DNA from: SVEL01 sp017381055
GTDB taxonomy: Bacteria > Bacillota > Clostridia > Lachnospirales > Lachnospiraceae
DNA length: 64,000 nucleotides
Reading direction: 5' to 3'
Assembly (NCBI GenBank): GCA_036307185.1
Contig: JAXJYC010000008.1
Span: 1-64,000, forward strand
The notes beneath the pieces were generated by a model. The model was not told where the DNA came from. It saw nothing but the letters and a program-made list of their open reading frames with translations, and searched no databases. The first letter of the stretch is position 1. Each line of letters opens with the position of its first letter. The translations under genes and the position numbers were made by a program. Below are positions 42,490-52,803 of the stretch, in pieces.

Positions 42490-45400
42490 CTAATATTCTA
42501 GTATACTTAATAATTCCCTTTTTGACAAGCTACCTAATGAAATTGTTTCACCTTTTAATATATTATCTGCAAGTTGCTCCTTACTCTTTTGCAAAGCAAC
42601 AATTCGCTCCTCAATACTTTCCTTGGCAATAAGCTTAAAGACTGATACTACTTTATTTTGTCCAATTCTGTGAGCTCTATCTGCAGCCTGATTTTGAGCT
42701 GCCACATTCCACCACGGATCATAATGAATAACCATATCTGCTCCTGTAAGGTTCAATCCTACACCTCCAGCCTTTAGTGATATAAGAAATACAGTTGTTT
42801 CATCGCTGTTAAACTGATCCACCAATTTCATTCGTTTATCTTTGTTCGTAGCGCCTGTCAGCATATAATAAGAAATATCTTCTTTTTCAAGCCTTTTCCC
42901 TATAATATCTAGCATCGATGTGAACTGGGAGAATAATAAAATCTTATGTCCTCCAGATTTTCCATTTCTAATCATATCAATACACATATCAAGCTTAGCA
43001 GACTCACCATCATACCCATCATAGCATAATATTGGATCACAACAAAGCTGTCTAAGTCTCATAAGCTCTGATAAAATTTCCATTCGCTTATCCTTAAAAT
43101 CATCCTCTGAAGTATCTTCTATTATACCCTTGAGTCTCAAAGCATTTGCCACATAAAGCTTATGCTGTTTCCCTTGCATCTGTGTATATACATCATACTC
43201 TTGCTTTTCTGGTAATTCCTTAAGAACATCCTTTTTTAGTCTTCTTAATACAAATGGACTTATCATTCTGTTAAGACCCTTCATAGCACCTATATCCTGA
43301 CTTGATGATATAGGTTGTTCAAATTTATTTCTAAATTTTGCATATGTATACAAGAATCCTGGCATCAAATAGTCAAATATACTCCAAAGCTCTGACAATC
43401 TATTCTCAATAGGCGTTCCCGTCAAAGCAAAACGTGTCTGAGCCTTAATCTTCTTTACGCATTTAGCGTTATCTGTAGAAAAATTCTTAATGTTTTGAGC
43501 TTCATCTATTACTTGAAATCTAAATGATAAATCATTATACAATTCAATATCTCTCTTTAATAAATCATATGACGTGATTATCACATCATACTTATCAGCT
43601 TTTTCAAGGGCTCTCCTTCTATTCTCTTTTGTACCTGTAACAATAAGTGTATTAAGCATAGGAGCAAATTTAGCAATCTCATTCTCCCAATTAAATACAA
43701 GAGACGCTGGCGCAATAATTAATGATGGAATATTCCTCGATACGCTTAGTTTCTCATCTAAAAGCAAGGTAATAATCTGCAGAGTCTTTCCTAAGCCCAT
43801 ATCATCTGCCAAAATCCCTCCAAAACCACATACATCAAGAGTCCTTAGCCAATGATAACCATACTTTTGATAGCCTCTTAAAATGTCCTCTAACTCCTCA
43901 GGCACCATAAACTCACTATCCTCAATCTGATTAATAGTTCTAACTAGAGCCTTCATAGCTAAATCCTTATCATAGGCTGCCAAATCCCCCTCTCTAAGTC
44001 GTCCATCTATATATAATGCTCTATATTTAGGTATAAACACCTGTCTATTGATGATATCTGTAGCTGAAAAATCCAGATCATAGGCCATCTGGGCTAATAA
44101 TTCAAGACCATTATCATCCAAGCTAACTATTCTATTACCATTAAGTTTTATATATTTTTGTTTTTTGTTGAAAGCATATAGTAGCTCCTCTAACTCTTCC
44201 TTTGTGTACTCACCAGCATCTATATCTAGCTTAAGCCAACCGCCTTCCATAGATACATTGGCATTTATCTTCATAGAATCTACTACTCTATATTCAAGAA
44301 CCTCCTCCGAAATATCCACTTCTCCAAACTTCTGCATTTCGGTCACACCACTTTTTATCAATCCAAAAATCTGTCTAAAGTCCTCAGTATAGTACACCTT
44401 ATCATTCTTATGCTTCTTGAAATATTTTAATAGAATAGATTTAAGCTCTGACTCTTTTCTATAATCACGACAAATATCTGCATACTCATTTGAACTACTA
44501 AAGATATCCACTTCTCTATCTCTATACTTAATTATAGGCGCACAAATTATCCCTCCAGCCTCATCTGTCTGCAATACAAATGTCGCATCCATATCCCAAG
44601 GGTCAAATTCGTCCATATTAATATCTTCTACTGATAGCTTGCAATATTTCTTAAGCTTTGAAATAACTAAATTTGTAAAGGCTGGCATATCCTTCTTACC
44701 TATAGTCACACTATAACAGCCATACTCTCTATCTCTTCCGGCTCTTAGTATTTCATACACAAAGTTTCCTATTTCCCTTGTATATTCTTCATTTGACATA
44801 AAAATGTTCTCATCCTTTACCACAAACATCTTATTATATCCCAATATAAGCTTATCTATCCCTGACATCTGTAGTTTATATCCAGCCCCTCTAACCATAG
44901 CTAATTTAAGGCTTATATTGGGATTATCATCTATTAAAGTCACATTTCTCTTATATATATTTCTATTCTCTATAGTCTTTAATACAGCTTGTCCTCCACA
45001 TGAATATGCCAACTCCATAAACTTATCTATATCGTCACATGCAAGATACAACTTCCCTGTATCTTTCTCTATTCTTCCTCTTATACCTTCACTTAACTTA
45101 TCTACTTCCTTACGTTTCCTAATATTTGACAACACAAAAGAAAGCATAGGCCAAAATTCCTCCCTAAAGGATTCTTGCTTATGCAATAAAGATATTTTCC
45201 AGTTATATCCAGAGCTGATACCCAATGTAAAATTTTCCTCAAATTCATATAAATTATCAATATGATGTCTCTTCTTCTTTTCTAATATATACATATCTAC
45301 AAGAAGCAAATTGTTCTCTGGATAAATATCATATGCCAATCCAAGGTTGCTTACATCTGTTTCATGAAGGTACCCCTCCAGTGCTTCTTTTCTACACTTC

Positions 45401-45738
45401 TTGAGTATTCTATCTGCCTCCATCGATGTATAAACCATGGTATTATTCTGCATATAATCACCTCGAACATACTTAAGTAAGGTGGATGCCAAATGAGCAC
45501 ATAACCCTTTTGTAACCAAATGCTTACCACACTGACAAGTATACGATGTTATCTGATCACCGCTAGTAGACGCACTACAGCTATATCCATCCACATTGCC
45601 CTTTATAAGTAGCTCTCCCTTCCAAAAATTTTTTGAAAGGGAAAGCTTAACCTTATCCTCCATCATAAGCATATTAGCTTCCTCAAGGACTTTCTCTCTA
45701 TTAATCAATTTAATAATATTTTCTTCTCTTAAGCTCAC
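42490..45738 (-). CDS. SWIM zinc-finger SNF2-family helicase
   Basis: A 1082-residue DNA-dependent ATPase. The N-terminus has a SWIM zinc finger (CQCGKHLVTKGLCAHL, near residue 70), followed by a bacterial SNF2 helicase-associated region, and the two RecA-like lobes: motif I in GILADDMGLGKTLQ, Ia in PSLIIAPASLVFNWENEI, motif II as DEAQNIKN, motif III in ALTGTPIENRLSELWSIFDY, and motifs V-VI in FLISLKAGGVGLNLTGAD and AADRAHRIGQNK. Bacterial members are linked to RNA polymerase or DNA repair; the role here is unknown. It lies 15 bases after mnmA in an operon. Confidence 0.96.
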   Translation of the reverse strand: MSLREENIIKLINREKVLEEANMLMMEDKVKLSLSKNFWKGELLIKGNVDGYSCSASTSGDQITSYTCQCGKHLVTKGLCAHLASTLLKYVRGDYMQNNTMVYTSMEADRILKKCRKEALEGYLHETDVSNLGLAYDIYPENNLLLVDMYILEKKKRHHIDNLYEFEENFTLGISSGYNWKISLLHKQESFREEFWPMLSFVLSNIRKRKEVDKLSEGIRGRIEKDTGKLYLACDDIDKFMELAYSCGGQAVLKTIENRNIYKRNVTLIDDNPNISLKLAMVRGAGYKLQMSGIDKLILGYNKMFVVKDENIFMSNEEYTREIGNFVYEILRAGRDREYGCYSVTIGKKDMPAFTNLVISKLKKYCKLSVEDINMDEFDPWDMDATFVLQTDEAGGIICAPIIKYRDREVDIFSSSNEYADICRDYRKESELKSILLKYFKKHKNDKVYYTEDFRQIFGLIKSGVTEMQKFGEVDISEEVLEYRVVDSMKINANVSMEGGWLKLDIDAGEYTKEELEELLYAFNKKQKYIKLNGNRIVSLDDNGLELLAQMAYDLDFSATDIINRQVFIPKYRALYIDGRLREGDLAAYDKDLAMKALVRTINQIEDSEFMVPEELEDILRGYQKYGYHWLRTLDVCGFGGILADDMGLGKTLQIITLLLDEKLSVSRNIPSLIIAPASLVFNWENEIAKFAPMLNTLIVTGTKENRRRALEKADKYDVIITSYDLLKRDIELYNDLSFRFQVIDEAQNIKNFSTDNAKCVKKIKAQTRFALTGTPIENRLSELWSIFDYLMPGFLYTYAKFRNKFEQPISSSQDIGAMKGLNRMISPFVLRRLKKDVLKELPEKQEYDVYTQMQGKQHKLYVANALRLKGIIEDTSEDDFKDKRMEILSELMRLRQLCCDPILCYDGYDGESAKLDMCIDMIRNGKSGGHKILLFSQFTSMLDIIGKRLEKEDISYYMLTGATNKDKRMKLVDQFNSDETTVFLISLKAGGVGLNLTGADMVIHYDPWWNVAAQNQAADRAHRIGQNKVVSVFKLIAKESIEERIVALQKSKEQLADNILKGETISLGSLSKRELLSILEY

Positions 45739-45753
45739 TTTCCTAACTCCTTA

Positions 45754-46788
45754 CTAGCTGCGGACTATTATTCCTCCACCAGCCACATATTCTCCTATAT
45801 ATAATACTAGGTTCTGACCAGGTGTTATAGCTCTAACAGGTTCTTCGAACTCTATCTCCACCTTGTCTTCCCACGTTTTTACAACCGTACATTTTGTGCC
45901 CTTATGAGCATATCTTATCTTTCCTATAAACTCATCCCCTGGCTCCATCTTACTTACAGCCATATAATTAAAATCTTTAGCTATCACTCTTGTTGTAAAT
46001 AAATCCTCACTCTCACCTATAACAACCTGATTCTTTGAAGTATCTATATCAACAACAAATACAGGGTGACCCATAGGAAGATTCAATCCCTTCCTCTGTC
46101 CAATTGTATAATCGGTAATACCCTTATGTGTTCCAAGCACCTTACCTGTTTTATCCACAAAATCTCCTGGTTCTATAATACAATTACCCATTTCTCTTAT
46201 AAAGCTTGCATAATCTCCATTAGGAATAAAACAAATATCCTGACTATCAGCCTTACTAGCTACTGGTAACCCAATATCTTCTGCTATTTCTCTAATCTTG
46301 CTCTTCTCATAAGCACCCACTGGCATTATAGTCTTCGAAAGTTGCTCCTGTGTTAAATTACACAAGGCATAAGTCTGGTCCTTTGTGGCTGTAATCGAAT
46401 TACATATGGCATATCTATCACCATTGACCTTATCTATTCTCGCATAATGACCTGTTGCTATATAATCTGCTCCAAAATCTCTTGCTGCCTTTAAAAGGCA
46501 TTCCCATTTAATGCGTCTATTACACATATTGCAAGGATTCGGTGTTCTTCCTGCCTTATATTCATCTATAAAATATTCTACTACCTCTTTTTTAAATTCT
46601 TCTCTGTAATCATAAACATGATATTCAATACCTAAACTATCTGCAACTGTTTTGGCATCCTCCTGTTCCCCCTGCCATACATTAAGATTTACACCTATTA
46701 CTTCGTAGCCCTCTTCCTTTAGTAAATAAGCTGCCACTGAAGAATCAACTCCGCCAGATAGGCCAACTACCACTTTTTTCTTATCCAT
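45754..46788 (-). CDS. mnmA: tRNA-specific 2-thiouridylase
   Basis: It thiolates U34 of tRNA-Lys, -Glu and -Gln using sulfur from a cysteine desulfurase. The 344-residue protein has the PP-loop SGGVDSS (residues 11-17), the nucleophile in NPCNMCNRRIKW (C89), the TGHYARI loop and the persulfide Cys in SQDICFIPNGDY. The start at 46788 has GGAGG seven bases upstream; an in-frame ATG at 46806 lacks such spacing. It overlaps the end of the cysteine desulfurase gene by 8 bases, so the sulfur donor and acceptor are translationally coupled. Confidence 0.97.
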   Translation of the reverse strand: MDKKKVVVGLSGGVDSSVAAYLLKEEGYEVIGVNLNVWQGEQEDAKTVADSLGIEYHVYDYREEFKKEVVEYFIDEYKAGRTPNPCNMCNRRIKWECLLKAARDFGADYIATGHYARIDKVNGDRYAICNSITATKDQTYALCNLTQEQLSKTIMPVGAYEKSKIREIAEDIGLPVASKADSQDICFIPNGDYASFIREMGNCIIEPGDFVDKTGKVLGTHKGITDYTIGQRKGLNLPMGHPVFVVDIDTSKNQVVIGESEDLFTTRVIAKDFNYMAVSKMEPGDEFIGKIRYAHKGTKCTVVKTWEDKVEIEFEEPVRAITPGQNLVLYIGEYVAGGGIIVRS

Positions 46789-47980
46789 TCCATTTCCTCC
46801 AACCACATCTTTTTCGTGGGTTTATTATCTCTTTATATTCTGAGGATAATTGTCTCTGTTTAAACACAATCTCTTTCATTGCATTTACAGCTATATCTAT
46901 ATCCTTTTTTGTTGTATATCTTGAAATAGTCATTCTAACTACACTATTTGCAATCTCCTCATTCAACCCCATAGCTAATAATACATGAGACGGCTGGCTT
47001 TCCCCTGTAGAACAGGCTGAACCCGTGGATACATAAATCCCTCTCATATCTAACATTACTTGCACAGCCTCTCCCTCTACAAATTGAAAAGAAAAACTCA
47101 TATTTCCTGGAAGTCTTTTAACTCTGTGTCCATTAAGCCTAGTAAAAGGAATTTCTTTTAATACCCTAGTTATAGCATAATCTCTTAGTCTAACCGTGTA
47201 TTCCATATGCTCCTTCATCTCTATATCGGCAAGCCTTGCGGCTTCTCCCATACCAACTACAGAAGGTACATTCCCAGTACCAGCACGCCTACCACTTTCT
47301 TGATTTCCACCATGCATAAAAGGTTCTAACTCTACACCACTTTGTACATATAAAAATCCTACACCCTTAGGGCCTCCAAATTTGTGTCCGCTAGCACTTA
47401 ACATACCTATTTTTTGCTCTTTTACATTTATAGGTATATGTCCACAGGCTTGAACTGCATCTGTATGAAGCATAACACCCTTTTGTCTAGCTATATTTCC
47501 GATTTCATAAATCGGTTGAATTGAACCAACTTCATTATTTGCCATCATAATAGATATAAGAATTGTATCAGTTTTTATGGCATTCTTTAGCATATCAAGC
47601 TTTACCATTCCATATTCATCTACATCAAGATAAGTTACATTATAACCATTTTTTTCCAGAAACTTACAAGTGTTCAACACTCCATGATGTTCTATCTTCG
47701 ATGTAATAATATGTCGTCCCTTATCCTTATGCCTTAGAGCATAACCCTTAAGAGCATAATTGTCAGACTCTGTGCCACCTGAAGTAAATACTATTTCCTC
47801 TTTTTTTGCGCCTATTAAAGTCGCTATTTGTTCTCTACTCTCCTCCATAGCGTCCCATGAGTTAGTAGCTAACTCATAAGCTCCCGCCGGATTTCCGTAA
47901 TACTCTGTAAAATAAGGCAACATTTTCTCATAAGCCTCTCTTCTCATACAAGTAGTTGCTGCATTATCCAGATATATCAT
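46781..47980 (-). CDS. Cysteine desulfurase (NifS/IscS family)
   Basis: A PLP enzyme that takes sulfur from cysteine and passes it to acceptors; coupling to mnmA points to tRNA thiolation. The 399-residue protein has FTSGGTESDN, KIEHHGVL, DAVQACGHI, the PLP Lys in LSASGHKFGGPKGVG (K200) and the persulfide Cys in STGSACSTGE (C323). The short, one-Cys loop context matches group I desulfurases. The promoter at 48026-48053 probably drives the five-gene operon through the carboxypeptidase gene. Confidence 0.95.
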   Translation of the reverse strand: MIYLDNAATTCMRREAYEKMLPYFTEYYGNPAGAYELATNSWDAMEESREQIATLIGAKKEEIVFTSGGTESDNYALKGYALRHKDKGRHIITSKIEHHGVLNTCKFLEKNGYNVTYLDVDEYGMVKLDMLKNAIKTDTILISIMMANNEVGSIQPIYEIGNIARQKGVMLHTDAVQACGHIPINVKEQKIGMLSASGHKFGGPKGVGFLYVQSGVELEPFMHGGNQESGRRAGTGNVPSVVGMGEAARLADIEMKEHMEYTVRLRDYAITRVLKEIPFTRLNGHRVKRLPGNMSFSFQFVEGEAVQVMLDMRGIYVSTGSACSTGESQPSHVLLAMGLNEEIANSVVRMTISRYTTKKDIDIAVNAMKEIVFKQRQLSSEYKEIINPRKRCGWRKWNG

Positions 47981-48025
47981 AGACCATACCTCTCTATACG
48001 AAGTTTAAAAAAGCCTAATATTTTA

Positions 48026-48053
48026 ACTATAACATCTACATGTAATTAGTCAA
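48026..48053 (-). promoter_or_regulatory. Promoter of the desulfurase-mnmA operon
   Basis: On the minus strand TTGACT (48048-48053), a 16-bp spacer and TGTTATAGT (extended -10, ending at 48026). A TATAAT for the divergent flippase gene lies at 48066-48071, so the two promoters nearly touch. Confidence 0.65.
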
Positions 48054-48111
48054 GTTTTTAATGCATATAATTTATCAATAATCTAATGATTTGTAGGGAT
48101 ATATTAAATAT

Positions 48112-49410
48112 ATGAAACTATATAAAAACTCTCTTTTAATAGGCACAGCCACCCTAATACTTGCTGGGCTTTTAACAAGACTTTTAGGCTTCTATTATAG
48201 AATATTCTTATCTGCTAGAATTGGTGCAGAAGGTATTGGATTATATCAAATGATTTTCCCCTTATACATATTAGCTATGTCTATATCCTCATCTGGCACC
48301 CAACTTGCTATCTGTCAATTAGTATCAAAAGATGAGAAGCATGCTGGAAGTAGCTTACTATCTGGTTTACTTGTATCTCTACCCATATCGTTAATTTGCT
48401 CAGTATTTATGTTTATGAGCAGCAACCTTTTAGCCAATTACTACCTAAATGAACCAAGATGTCAGCCTCTTCTTATAATATTATCTCTGTGTATTCCCCT
48501 AGCTACTATTCATAACTGTATAAATGGATATCATCTAGGAAAGCAAAATGCATTTATACCAGGCATAACCCAGCTAATTGAACAAATTGGACGTATTGTT
48601 GTAGTCTATATAATTTTTAGATTCTTATACGACAATACTAACTTAAATCCTACCAAATTAGCCTCCATTGCAACAATAGGACTTTTAGCAAGTGAACTTA
48701 TATCCTCCTTATTTTCCTTAATATCCCTATATTTTGCAAAAGAAAACTACAAGGGTCCTATAAAAAAACAAGCAAAAGTATTAACTAAGCTTTCTCTACC
48801 TATTACCCTTACAAATGTATCTTTAAGCATAACCCATAGCATCGAAGCAGCTGCTATTCCTCTTTATCTGCACAAATCTGGCCTTACTACCTCTGAAGCT
48901 ATAAGTGTATACGGCATTCTTACGGCTATGGCCATGCCTTTTATCTTATTTCCTACCACAATCACCTGTGCTGTAGCCAAAATGCTTTTACCTATTATAG
49001 CAAAAGCAAAAGCTTCTAAAAATCAACATAAAATAGAATTCCTAGCCATGAATACATTAAAATACTGCACTGCCTTTGGAATATTGTGCACTACCTTCTT
49101 CATATTATTTGGCCATTTTATAGGTTCATACTTCTTTAATTCGCCTTCTGCAGGAGACTTTATAACAACTCTTGCCTGGCTCTGCCCTTTTGTATTTATC
49201 TCTAGTACTTTAGGCAGTATATTAAATGGGCTAGGCTTTACAAAAATCACTTTTTATCACAATTTATTTGCTGCTTTACTCAGACTATCATTTATTATTT
49301 TCCTTATCCCAACACTAGGTATAAAGGGATATTTGTGGGGCATTCTTGCCAGCGAACTCCTATGTTCCCTTCTACACACAATAAGCGTAGTTAAGTATCT
49401 AAACACTTAA
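48112..49410 (+). CDS. SpoVB-like polysaccharide/lipid flippase
   Basis: A 432-residue multipass protein of the MOP superfamily, close to stage V sporulation protein B and other lipid-linked sugar flippases. It opens with TLILAGLLTRLLGFYYRIFLSARIGAEGIGLYQMIFP, the family N-terminal signature, and has about twelve hydrophobic helices; LSLPITLTNVSLSITHSIEA and the SILNGLGFTKITFYHN region also match. It is shorter than SpoVB (about 520), so it may lack terminal helices. It is transcribed rightward, alone, from a promoter near 48043-48071. The stop lies inside a palindrome. Confidence 0.88.
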   Translation: MKLYKNSLLIGTATLILAGLLTRLLGFYYRIFLSARIGAEGIGLYQMIFPLYILAMSISSSGTQLAICQLVSKDEKHAGSSLLSGLLVSLPISLICSVFMFMSSNLLANYYLNEPRCQPLLIILSLCIPLATIHNCINGYHLGKQNAFIPGITQLIEQIGRIVVVYIIFRFLYDNTNLNPTKLASIATIGLLASELISSLFSLISLYFAKENYKGPIKKQAKVLTKLSLPITLTNVSLSITHSIEAAAIPLYLHKSGLTTSEAISVYGILTAMAMPFILFPTTITCAVAKMLLPIIAKAKASKNQHKIEFLAMNTLKYCTAFGILCTTFFILFGHFIGSYFFNSPSAGDFITTLAWLCPFVFISSTLGSILNGLGFTKITFYHNLFAALLRLSFIIFLIPTLGIKGYLWGILASELLCSLLHTISVVKYLNT

Positions 49411-49416
49411 CTACGC
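49385..49416. terminator. Palindrome spanning the flippase stop codon
   Basis: GCGTAGTTAAGT and ACTTAACTACGC are perfect 12-bp complements around eight bases; the TAA stop (49408-49410) is inside the right arm. No T-run follows, so it may protect the mRNA 3' end or be a weak bidirectional terminator. Confidence 0.5.
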
Positions 49417-49454
49417 CTATGCTATTGCAACCACACTCTAGCCACAATATTTAT

Positions 49455-49769
49455 TTAGGAGAACATTAAATATTCTAAGTTTCTTGGATCTCCATACACC
49501 ATTATCTGACCATTGGCATATGCATCTAAAGCTCTGATTCTTCCATTAATAATATTAAGAAGCATGTCTGCAGACGTAACTACAAGCACATCCCTATCAT
49601 AATATTCGTATGGCTCAACATTAATCTTACCATCATCAATTTCAATATAAAAAGCGCCTTCTCCCTCACCTTTCACATTAAACTGATATGCCATATGGCC
49701 CACCGCCTTACTAACTTGTGTCTTTTTAGTTGCAGTTCTTGCACTTTCAACTAATTCTTCATAGGTCAT
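49455..49769 (-). CDS. SCP2 sterol-binding domain protein
   Basis: A 104-residue single-domain protein of the SCP2 fold, which binds lipids or acyl groups in a hydrophobic tunnel. The pattern MAYQFNVKGEGEGAFYIEID, then KINVEPYEYYDRDVLVVTSADMLLNIINGRI and AYANGQIMVYGDPRNLEYL fits the family, including the late GQIMVYGD strand. It has no signal peptide. It stands between the flippase and metA and has its own ribosome binding site (GGGAGGTG). Ligand unknown. Confidence 0.88.
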   Translation of the reverse strand: MTYEELVESARTATKKTQVSKAVGHMAYQFNVKGEGEGAFYIEIDDGKINVEPYEYYDRDVLVVTSADMLLNIINGRIRALDAYANGQIMVYGDPRNLEYLMFS

Positions 49770-49862
49770 AAAAACACCTCCCTCATATTATGCACGCACT
49801 TCTTATTACTTATATTATAGTACATATTTCCTAAATAATCAAAGGGTTTTTACGTTTTATTC

Positions 49863-50768
49863 CTACCACTCGTAAGGTGTGTTCTGATATACGTAATAAT
49901 CGAGCCAATTTGTGTACAACGCATTAGCATGAGAACGCCATGTTAACAATGGTATATTCTCTGGATTATTATCTCTATAATAATTATATGGAATCTCTAT
50001 ATCCATTCCTTTTGATAAATCTCTCTTATATTCTTTATCAAGGGTATCTCTATCATATTCTGGATGACCTGTAACAAAGATTTTCTTACCCTTTTCAGCC
50101 ATCACTATAAACGAACCTGCAAGCTCTGATTCAGCAAGCACTGTAAGTCTATCATCCTTTGCAATTTTCTCATCATCTATGCCTGTATGACGCGAATGTG
50201 GCGCCAAGAACACATCATCAAAGCCTCTCATAAGTGGTTCTCTACGCTTAAGCACCTTATGCTCAAATATACCAAACATCTTCTTATCAAGGAAATGCTT
50301 ATGAATATCATAATGATAATAAAGTCCTGCTTGTGCAGCCCAACAAAGATGAAGAGTACTAGTTACATTTGTTTCTGTCCAGTCCATAATCTCTTTAAGC
50401 TCGTCCCAATACTCTACTTCCTCAAAATCCATCTTTTCAAGAGGAGCTCCAGTTATAATAAAACCATCAAATTTCTGATTTTTTATCTCTGGGAACTTAG
50501 AATAAAACTTATTTAAGTGACTCATAGGTGTATTCTTAGAGATATGATTCTCAACACATACAAATGTTACATCTACCTGTAATGGAGTGTTTGACATAGC
50601 TCTAAGAAGCTGTATCTCAGTATCATGCTTTACTGGCATAAGATTTAACACACCTATTTTAAGCGGACGAATATCCTGGCTTATAGCACGGCTTTCATCC
50701 ATAATAAAAATATTCTCATTTTCTATAACTGCCTTTGCTGGCAAATCACCTTGTACTTTTACTGGCAT
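49863..50768 (-). CDS. metA: Homoserine O-acetyltransferase (MetA family)
   Basis: It activates homoserine for methionine synthesis. The 301-residue protein has catalytic Cys142 in LHLCWAAQAG and the HPEYD motif near 235. Position 111 is Glu in ITGAPLEKM. In this family Glu111 is associated with acetyl-CoA and Gly111 with succinyl-CoA, so an acetyl donor is predicted despite frequent annotation as a succinyltransferase. It starts 8 bases after the ligA stop and is probably co-transcribed with it. No SAM riboswitch is visible near it. Confidence 0.93.
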   Translation of the reverse strand: MPVKVQGDLPAKAVIENENIFIMDESRAISQDIRPLKIGVLNLMPVKHDTEIQLLRAMSNTPLQVDVTFVCVENHISKNTPMSHLNKFYSKFPEIKNQKFDGFIITGAPLEKMDFEEVEYWDELKEIMDWTETNVTSTLHLCWAAQAGLYYHYDIHKHFLDKKMFGIFEHKVLKRREPLMRGFDDVFLAPHSRHTGIDDEKIAKDDRLTVLAESELAGSFIVMAEKGKKIFVTGHPEYDRDTLDKEYKRDLSKGMDIEIPYNYYRDNNPENIPLLTWRSHANALYTNWLDYYVYQNTPYEW

Positions 50769-50776
50769 ATCTATCC

Positions 50777-52744
50777 CTACCTTTCAATTCCTGTCATCTT
50801 AATAAATTCTTCTTCTGTTATTATAGGAATACCTAATTCCTTAGCCTTTTTATTCTTTGACGAAGTAGACATATTGTCATTATTAATCAAATAATCAGTT
50901 TTAGCTGTTACACTACCTGTAACCTTGCCACCTAAGTTCTCTATTAACTCCTTAACCTGATTTCTATTATCAAAGTGATTAACGCTTCCTGTTATAACAA
51001 ACGTCTTTGCTGCAACGGGATTATCCATATCAACAACCACTTCCTCTGGCTTTTCAAGCTGTATTTCTTCAAGAAGTGAAGATAATACAGCCATATTATC
51101 TTCATCAGCAAAATAATCTACATAAGCCTTAGCCATAATATCGCCAACACCCTCTACACAAATCAATTCCTCATATGAAGCCTTTGTAATTTTATCAATA
51201 TCATAATCAAAATATTTGCTTATAACCTTGGCATTGGCCACACCAATGTTTGGTACACCTAAGCTATATAATAACTTAAATACTGGCACTTTTCTAGACT
51301 TATCTACAGAAGCTATAAGGTTATCATAAGATTTTCTTCCAAAACCTGGCATATTAACAATCTCATCCTCATAACGATTAAGCTTATATATATCTGCGTA
51401 TTCCTTGATAAATCCCCTTGCTATAAACTTATCTAAAGTTTCCTCAGACAAGCCATCTATATTCATAGCATCTCTACTTACAAATAAAGTAAACTTCTTT
51501 GTAAACTTAGCTACACATTTATCATTAGTACAATATAATGATTTTACACCACTTGCCGCCTTTATAACAGCTTCTCCACCACAAGCCGGACATATATTTG
51601 GAATAATAAGCTTGCCACTTCTTGTGTGATTCTCAAGTATCTGTGGAATAATCATATTGGCCTTATATACCTCTAATTCATCGCCAATTCCTAGCTGTAA
51701 GCTTTCTACTATACTTATATTATGAACACCAGCTCTTGATACTGTTGTTCCCTCTAATTCAACTGGCTCAAATATAGCTACAGGATTGATAAGTCCTGTT
51801 CTAGATGGACTCCACTCCATCTCTATAAGCTTTGTTCTAGCAGTCTCATCTCTCCACTTAAATGCTATTCCATTTCTTGGGAATTTTGCAGTTCTACCAA
51901 GAGATTCACCATACTTTATATCCTCATATATAAGCACCAAACCATCCGAAGGTATATCAAAGGTTTCTATTTCCTTAGCATATTCTGCTACCTTATCAGC
52001 CACATTCTCTGCGTTTACCTTCTTGAAAGGTACCACATTAAAACCAAGACCTGCTAAAAACTCATATTGCTTTTCCAAAGAATTATCAAATTCCATTCCC
52101 TCAGCCTTAACTAGAGAAAATCCATAGAAATTCACATTTCTCTCCGCTGTTATCTCATTACTAAGCTGTCTTACAGAGCCTGCGCAAAGGTTTCTCGGAT
52201 TCTTATATTTCGCATCCACATCCTCTATCTTACTGTTTATTTCTTCAAAATCTGTATATTTAATAACAGCTTCTCCTCTTAAGACAAGCTCACCCTTAAA
52301 TGGCACAGACAATGGAATGTTTTTAAAGGTTTTTGCATTACTTGTAACAACTTCTCCCACTTCTCCATTACCTCTTGTTACAGCTTTTGTAAGCTTGCCA
52401 TTCTCATATGTTAATACGATAGTTAATCCGTCTAATTTCCAAGACAACAAGCCTTCCTTGTCACCTAAAAAACTTACAAGGCCATCTATCTCTTTGGTCT
52501 TATCAAGTGAAAGCATTGGTTTTTCATGGGTTTCCTTTGGAAGCTCGCTTAACACTTCATACCCTACATTTATAGTCGGACTGTTAGCAAGCACCATACC
52601 AGTCTCCTCTTCCAAGGCTACAAGCTCATCATATAAAGCATCATATTCGTAATTTGACATTATCTCGTGGCTTTCCTGATAATATGCTTTTCCCGCTCTA
52701 TTAAGTAGCTCTACTAACTCTTTTATTCTATCTTGCTTATTCAT
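50777..52744 (-). CDS. ligA: NAD-dependent DNA ligase
   Basis: It seals nicks in replication and repair. The 655-residue protein has the adenylation motif SWKLDGL with Lys103, upstream YYQESHEIMSNYEYDALYDEL (NAD-binding Ia domain), ANSPT and PMLSLDKT, an OB fold (TGLINPVAIFEPVELEGTTVSRA), a zinc finger (CPACGG...CTNDKC), helix-hairpin-helix repeats (NMPGFGRKSYDNL, CVEGVGDIMA) and a C-terminal BRCT domain (KTFVITGSVNHFDNRNQV). It precedes metA by 8 bases and follows the pseudouridine synthase gene after 59 bases. Confidence 0.98.
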   Translation of the reverse strand: MNKQDRIKELVELLNRAGKAYYQESHEIMSNYEYDALYDELVALEEETGMVLANSPTINVGYEVLSELPKETHEKPMLSLDKTKEIDGLVSFLGDKEGLLSWKLDGLTIVLTYENGKLTKAVTRGNGEVGEVVTSNAKTFKNIPLSVPFKGELVLRGEAVIKYTDFEEINSKIEDVDAKYKNPRNLCAGSVRQLSNEITAERNVNFYGFSLVKAEGMEFDNSLEKQYEFLAGLGFNVVPFKKVNAENVADKVAEYAKEIETFDIPSDGLVLIYEDIKYGESLGRTAKFPRNGIAFKWRDETARTKLIEMEWSPSRTGLINPVAIFEPVELEGTTVSRAGVHNISIVESLQLGIGDELEVYKANMIIPQILENHTRSGKLIIPNICPACGGEAVIKAASGVKSLYCTNDKCVAKFTKKFTLFVSRDAMNIDGLSEETLDKFIARGFIKEYADIYKLNRYEDEIVNMPGFGRKSYDNLIASVDKSRKVPVFKLLYSLGVPNIGVANAKVISKYFDYDIDKITKASYEELICVEGVGDIMAKAYVDYFADEDNMAVLSSLLEEIQLEKPEEVVVDMDNPVAAKTFVITGSVNHFDNRNQVKELIENLGGKVTGSVTAKTDYLINNDNMSTSSKNKKAKELGIPIITEEEFIKMTGIER

Positions 52745-52803
52745 AAATTCTCCTGTTCAATAATAACAACTAGCCTGTTATATTTTTTTAATAGTTTCTT
52801 AAT

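Noticed and set aside
44804..45265. Long plus-strand frames opposite the SNF2 helicase gene
   Set aside because: Shadow frames of a well-supported gene.
50769..50776. SAM riboswitch or T-box in front of metA
   Set aside because: Only 8 bases separate ligA from metA, leaving no room for a leader.
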